Assembly: GCA_017506865.1 (NCBI GenBank)
Contig: JAFCMP010000555.1
Location: 248,001-312,000 of the forward strand
Length of the DNA stretch: 64,000 nucleotides
Direction of reading: 5' to 3'
DNA from: Tribonema minus
Taxonomy: Eukaryota; Sar; Xanthophyceae; Tribonematales; Tribonemataceae
In this document: positions 59,251 to 64,000 of the stretch, one piece after another
Numbering within the stretch: the first letter of the stretch is position 1
How the letters are laid out: each line of letters begins with the position of its first letter
Translations under genes and position numbers: made by a program
The notes under the pieces: generated by a model
What the model saw: the letters and a program-made list of their open reading frames with translations, nothing else
The model's database searches: none
What the model was told of the DNA's origin: nothing

Positions 59251-60640
59251 GAGCAGCGTGAGCAACGGGCTTGCTGTTGACCGTGCTAGGCGGACCATGC
59301 GAGAGACAACAGCGCAACGTGAGCAACGGTCTGCTGTTGACCGTGCTAGGCGGTCTGTGCGAGAAACACCAGAGCAACGTGAGCTACGTCTTGCTGCGCG
59401 CCGTGTTAGGCAGTCCGATGCTCGTGCGCGAGAGACACCACAGCAACGTGAGCAGCGAGTTGTTGCAGACGGTGCCAAGGTGGCTGCTCGAAGAGTGAAC
59501 AATGCTTTTTTGGACCAACGCGCAAAATTGACATGAATTCATCGGTGAATGTCTCACCCGAGAACGCATTCAGTCCTGGTGATTTATCACGTGCGGACCC
59601 TCAAACTGCACATTTGCAGTTGCTACACGGGCAACCAGCTACAGTAGGATCACCGGATCATCCATGTTGGGCTGCCACCACATGCAGATTTGCTCGAGAG
59701 GCCTCGTGTTTTAGGGTTGGCGAAGGAGTTCTACGACCGTTTGTATACTTACGATTCAGAAGTCAAGTCTTGCCATGTGTGTCGTGGAGCTTGGCCACAG
59801 GAGACCTATGACATTGTCAGCAAGCTATGCACAACCATGCTCCTTTCGTTCGTCCTGCAGTTTTCATCTGTAGCGAATGCATAGGTCCATACAAAGCCTA
59901 CAAACAGCGCACATCGAGTGCTGTTATGCCCCTGCAGTCTTCAGCGTTCAGCATCATACGGTCCTTGAACCATGTCCCCCAGAACTGTCCGAGCTCACAT
60001 ACTTGGAACAGCTGCTACATTATGTAGTACATAGTATGCATATATGCTTACGTTTGCCCATGGTAAAAGTGTATTGCCTTTCTGGCTGGTGGACAAGGAG
60101 GTTACGCATGGCATGCGACAACGCTGGACAAATGCTCAGTGCTCATCATGGTATCCTCACCAACTTCAACACTGGTCCCTTCGGCTATAATTTCAACATC
60201 ATGTTGAAATCCAGCAGCGAACGCTGGCAGCGTTCATCCCGACTTCGCCAAATTGGTTTGATGCTGGGTCTCGTTTTCCCAATTCAGGTCCCGTTTTTTG
60301 TAATTCAATCGTCGCCGTGGCCTGCTCACTGCTGTGCCATACGCTCTGACATTGCTCGTATCCTCCACAACAAACCACAATGCTGAACTGCCACTGCTGC
60401 GCTGCAATGGCCTGCTCATGTCCTGCCTCCTCCTCAGGCACTGGTGATGCGCATGACCTACTTCACATCCTGTTTGATTGACCGTAGGTTATTACCTTCG
60501 GGCCTACACACCCAACACCATTGCACACCCTGCAGCATTCACCGCAGCGTGCCCTCCTTGGGTTAGGGTTTCAGTTGAGCAAGACGCCCGCCATCGAAGA
60601 TCATTCCCTTGTAGCAGGCACTCCGCCATCGCTGATCCAA
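59250..60640 (+). mobile_element. Helitron-like element N-terminal coding region (decayed)
   Basis: From 59258, tandem units of the form RARRxxRETPEQREQR are repeated about four times, a low-complexity N-terminus I associate with Helitron-type transposase proteins. After frame changes there follow EFYDRLYTYDSEVKSCHVC, then FICSECIGPYKAYKQ, then LEPCPPELSELTYLEQLL with RLPMVKVY, in at least three frames. This order resembles the region before the Helitron helicase-like Rep domain; no Rep or helicase motif is present. Homologous to 9835-10505. Confidence 0.55.
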
Positions 60641-60995
60641 GCAAATGGTTGTAAATATTTCCTATGAATCAGGCATTGCGAGCCCTCTGTGCTGCAGCAA
60701 CATGTGCCCTCTGTTCTGCAGCAACATGCTGCAACATGACATGCTGGAACGGTGACCACTACCGCCACCTCCCCCACTCAGTCTGGCTGAAGCTAGGAGC
60801 GTCGCCTGCCAGCGTTAACAGCTGCCTCTGCTGCAGTGTCCTTGGCTTTCTTCGTGGACCTGCCCCCTGTTGCCCGTCGAGGTGTGGGTCTTGGCAGAAT
60901 TTTGAGTTTTTTTTTAGGTTTGTGTTTTTGAAGTTGTATATTATGTCCTGGACCGCATGGGGGTTGAGCACACGATAATCGGGCGATAACTAAAT
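60641..60995. other. Unassigned sequence between mobile elements
   Basis: Contains a gcagcaacatg duplication near 60700-60735 and T-rich strings near 60900-60950. No gene recognised. Confidence 0.4.
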
Positions 60996-62270
60996 CTACG
61001 GAGGGGCCGGCGGTTTGGCGCTGGCCGGCGAGGGCCGCGGCACTTGCAACAGTGCGATGCGGCGGTAAGCACTGACGTCGCCATCAGGGGCAATGACTGC
61101 GTTCCAGTTGTCGATCACGACACGTGTGAGCGCGCGCTGTAGCGCGAGGGAGGCGCGGCGGCGCCAGAAGGCAACGCGCTGCGCGAGATTGTAGCTGCCC
61201 TGCGAGCTCTGCTCGGTGAGTGCGTGTAGCAGCGCTTGGGTGTCGCGTGACATAGCGCCGAAGTGGTCAAAGGCTGCGGAACATAGGGTGTGTGTAGTGG
61301 GGTCCAGGGCCCCTGAGACTACGTATGTGTCTATCTTTTCCTGCGAAGCCGATTCAAGCACGCGCTGCACATCGCGCGCGCCCCCCTGAGCCTGACGGAG
61401 GCGGGAGGGACATGAGCTGTCACGTATGGTGACGTCTATGCAACAAGCTACTCCAAAGCCGCCGCGCAGTTTAGTGCACCGGCCTGCCGCTACCGCGTCG
61501 GCGCTCGGCTGCACTTTAGGGACTGGAAGGCAGATCTGGTTGCTGCCGAAGACGATGTCCATGAACTTGTTGAACCCGTGGCGCGCCGCGTAGCGGCGGA
61601 AGGGGGCAAGGGTGTCCCGGTCGAGACCGCGGAGGTGGGCCACCTGCTTGAGCAGCTGAAAAAGCGCGTCTGCGAGCAAGTTGTGTCGCGTGACGTTGAG
61701 CCCTTGTGTGCAGCGGCGCAGGTGGGCACCCGAGTCCACTGGTTTATGGCACTTGGGGCACCGCGCCGCAGCGGAGGCGGGGCGCTCCACGCCCAGGTGG
61801 CGCCGCAGCGTCTCGCGGAATTCCGGCGGCGACATGGTCTCCGCTGGGTCAGTGCTCGGCAGTTGCGCCAAGAAACCCATGGCCCCCTTAGAGGCACCGC
61901 TGCGCCACGCCGCGACTGCTTCCAACGCATTTGCTGCTTCAAGCCGGCGCAGCTGCGTGGCGGCGAGCCCTGCGTCTAGCACCCGTGATAGCGCGGCTTG
62001 ACGCCGCGGCAGCACGGCGGCCGGCGGGGCCTGGGCGGAGCCTGGCTCGCGCGCCGCCGCTGGCGCGGCGCGGCGCGCGCCGGCGCGAGTCCGCATGCCC
62101 AGCCCCGCAGCTCCGCCTGCCCGTTGCAGCAGATCGCGCAGTGCCCGCCACGCGCCGTCGTCCTGGCGCCAGTCCTGGTACCAGACCGAGGGCAGGAGCA
62201 GTGCGAGGGCCGCTGCGGCATCATTTTTTTTTTTTTTTTTTGAAGTTTTGAGTTGAACTTGGCAAACACT
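60996..62270 (-). mobile_element. Retroelement C-terminal region: Zn knuckle plus restriction-like endonuclease
   Basis: An uninterrupted minus frame ends at 60996. Recognisable parts are EFRETLRRHLGVE, then CPKCHKPVDSGAHLRRC (CCHC knuckle) with RHNLLADALFQLL, then MDIVFGSN and GVACCIDVTIRDSS (candidate endonuclease acidic residues), then a helical tail with RRASLALQRALTRVV. The reverse transcriptase domain is absent. The open frame extends to 62402, but its first ~50 codons cross a T18-rich boundary near 62225-62242 and belong to the neighbouring element, so the native part begins near 62225. The length of the intact frame suggests fairly recent arrival. Confidence 0.6.
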
Positions 62271-62329
62271 CACGCTGAAGCACCTAGTTGTACCTAGTTG
62301 TATGCTGGGGTTGCGTTTTGAGGCCGTTC

Positions 62330-63600
62330 TGTATATGCCAGTATCACTTCTAACTGGCCATCCTAAAGTCGCGGACCCCCCCCCTTTACTCTTGTACCGC
62401 AATGTTGAACCCGGTCCATGATATCGACAAGACGAACCATCTAATCCATCTTCTGAGGCTAGCTGTGCAAACCCTCCGGACTTCGACTTTTTGTGAATGC
62501 ACGACTCGGAGGACTGGGGCTATGGCGCCAGCACAGCTACTTGCAGCGGAAGTCCCAGGTGAGCATGGGCAGCGCGGCGTCTCTTGCAGACCCGAACAAT
62601 GACTACAGCTTTGGCGGCAACGCGGCTCTTGCAGCCGATGCAGGTCTCAGCTCGCGCGGCAGCAGCGCAGCATCTGCTGGGGACATTGATTATGTGCTAG
62701 ACAATGTGACATCGCCATTGCCGGCCCCTCGCTTCCACTGGCAATGCCCACATTGTCTGGCATGTTGTCAATGTCCGCAGCAGGTGCTGCGCTGCTGCGG
62801 CGCAGGCTGAGACCTGCATCGGCTGCAAAAGCCGCGTTGCCGCCAGAGCCGTAATCGTTGTTAGGGTCTCCAAGAGACACCGCGCTGCCCAACTTGAAGC
62901 TCAACCTGGGACTTCCGCTGCAAGCAGCTGCGCTGGCGCCGTAGTCCCAGTCCTCCGAGTCACGCATCCACAAAAAGTCAAAGTCCAAAGGGTTTGCATG
63001 GCCAGCCTCAGAAGATGGGTGAATCTGTTTGCCCAATCGCGGTTCGGAGGCCCCCCCCCCGTACCCCGCCCCCCCCCCCCCACCCCACGCTGCCACTGCG
63101 GCCGCAGCAGGCCCAAACAAAGTGCTCGTTTTGGCGGGGCTAGCAGCTGCAGGGTCACCAGTTGCGCCGGCACTGCCACCAGTCTCCCGGACCAGCACTC
63201 GCTTCAGCCTGCCGGTGCTGCACTCAGTGCACTCAGGCTGCTCTGTGCTGGGGCTGTATTCAAAAGGCACCCAGTGGCACAGTGGGCAAGGACAAAGCGG
63301 CCATTTGCAGCAGCCATCATGGCGCAGAGATCATCAAAAACGCTTTCAAAATCAGTGAATTCAGAGTCAGTCGGGTACAACACTCGAAATGTGCACTCTT
63401 CAAGTCCCCGCTCGACGGCGCGCCTCTCCGTCAGGCTTATCCATGCGGTGTCATCGCGTGAAGCGAACTTGGCCGCTGCCTCTTTGGCATTTCCCCCCTC
63501 GTAGCCCACAGCATAGCGAGCAGCAGGCCGATGTTTTTGATTCTGCTGCCCCCAGGCTTCTGTTGCATTGGACATTTCACATTTTGGCAGTCGATCACGA
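62330..63600 (-). mobile_element. Zinc-ribbon-like element, copy B, carrying a foldback insertion
   Basis: Inverted relative to copy A (57090-57850). A frame on minus 63575-63204 is intact where copy A is shifted (SRDDTAWISLTE, then TFRVLYPTDSEF). The overlapping second frame, 63270-62647, reads PFEYSPSTEQPECTECSTGR as in copy A. Where copy A continues to DIMDRV, copy B is split by the hairpin at 62443-63024 before resuming at ccggtccatgatatcg (62411-62427). Confidence 0.6.
62443..63024. repeat. Foldback (long inverted-repeat) insertion
   Basis: The left arm, about 62443-62735, is the reverse complement of the right arm, about 62740-63024. The ends read ccatcttctgaggct and agcctcagaagatgg. 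Internal blocks such as aaaccctccggacttcgact / agtcaaagtccaaagggttt, and gcagccgatgcaggtctcag / ctgagacctgcatcggctgc, pair closely. Its absence from copy A identifies it as an insertion. No clear target-site duplication is visible. Confidence 0.8.
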
Positions 63601-63844
63601 ATAGTACCCCTAACGGGCGCCCTGCACAGAGTGGCGCTGTGGGACGCCAGGCTTGAGCATGGCGTGCTACAGGCACTAGTACCTTATTTACATCCACTTG
63701 AGGGGCGAAAACCCTATGAAAAACCAAGTATGCAACCCATGCATACACATGTGCTGTATCAAATGTGCAGCACATGCGCTACTTACACTATCACACAGTC
63801 ACCGACAGTTGTACTCGGCGTGTATCTTTGTGCATGAAGATAAC

Positions 63845-63995
63845 TTTCACGCACACTGAGATGCCATTTGGCGGCAGCGTCGTTTTGGTGGTTGTCATTT
63901 AGAACTTTCAGACTGTCACACGACATGTAGATTCCATGCAGCAAGCTTAGATACCATTCATCTGGGCTTTTCACGCCCTGAGCAAGAATAATTAC
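63845..63995 (+). mobile_element. Retroelement 3'-tail fragment
   Basis: From gagatgccatttggcggc to ccctgagcaagaataa this matches the reverse complement of 57846-57985 with scattered substitutions. It lacks the coding part, as expected of a 5'-truncated insertion. Confidence 0.65.
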
Positions 63996-64000
63996 TTAAG

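Noticed and set aside
1-64000. tRNA or rRNA genes
   Set aside because: No cloverleaf with A and B box pattern and no rRNA-like conserved stretch was found by eye.

Overview
This window looks like nuclear DNA of a photosynthetic protist with a red-lineage plastid, most likely a stramenopile (ochrophyte) alga. Four observations support this: spliceosomal introns throughout; a nuclear gene starting with a signal peptide ending in an ASAFF motif, the signature of import into complex red plastids; TTAGGG-type telomeric motifs scattered through introns; and an F-box/ankyrin gene built from GGHLEVLQWARANGCPW-type repeats, a family I associate with stramenopiles and giant viruses. The species cannot be named from the sequence. 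Coding exons are GC-rich; introns carry long G and C homopolymers.

Layout. 1-7394 (+): 3' part of a GH36 raffinose synthase/alkaline alpha-galactosidase gene, eight exons seen. 7395-12030: gene-free, mostly two direct copies of a ~0.7 kb repeat plus a fragment of a Helitron-like element. 12031-20993 (-): complete ten-exon CYP51 sterol 14-demethylase gene. 22088-23368 (-): ankyrin-repeat gene or pseudogene with frameshifts at homopolymers. 24845-27953 (-): four-exon gene for a 187-residue plastid-targeted protein of unknown function. 28273-38937 (+): twelve-exon Pumilio-type nucleolar protein NOP9, sharing a 319 bp head-to-head upstream region with the plastid-protein gene. 40525-55937 (+): EF-hand/WD40 protein gene, twelve exons in this model. 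57090-64000: a cluster of decayed mobile elements (two restriction-like-endonuclease retroelement ends, a Helitron-like N-terminus, two copies of a zinc-ribbon-like element of which one carries a ~580 bp foldback insertion, and a 5'-truncated retroelement tail).

The exon models rest on intron phases that agree at each junction and on recognisable protein families; they are manual predictions without transcript support.

The most unusual feature is the structure of the introns. In all four long multi-exon genes, many introns hold arrays of decayed copies of the neighbouring exon edge. Copies of an exon's 5' end, with its acceptor, lie upstream of that exon. Copies of an exon's 3' end, often with an intact donor, lie downstream. 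I count more than forty such 'echoes' by eye. Introns here seem to have grown by repeated local tandem duplication across splice junctions, leaving possible alternative splice sites. Other points worth checking are three GC-AG introns, a recurrent TTGAAGTT/AACTTCAA motif, interstitial telomeric repeats inside introns, and a retroelement tail abutting a CYP51 splice donor.
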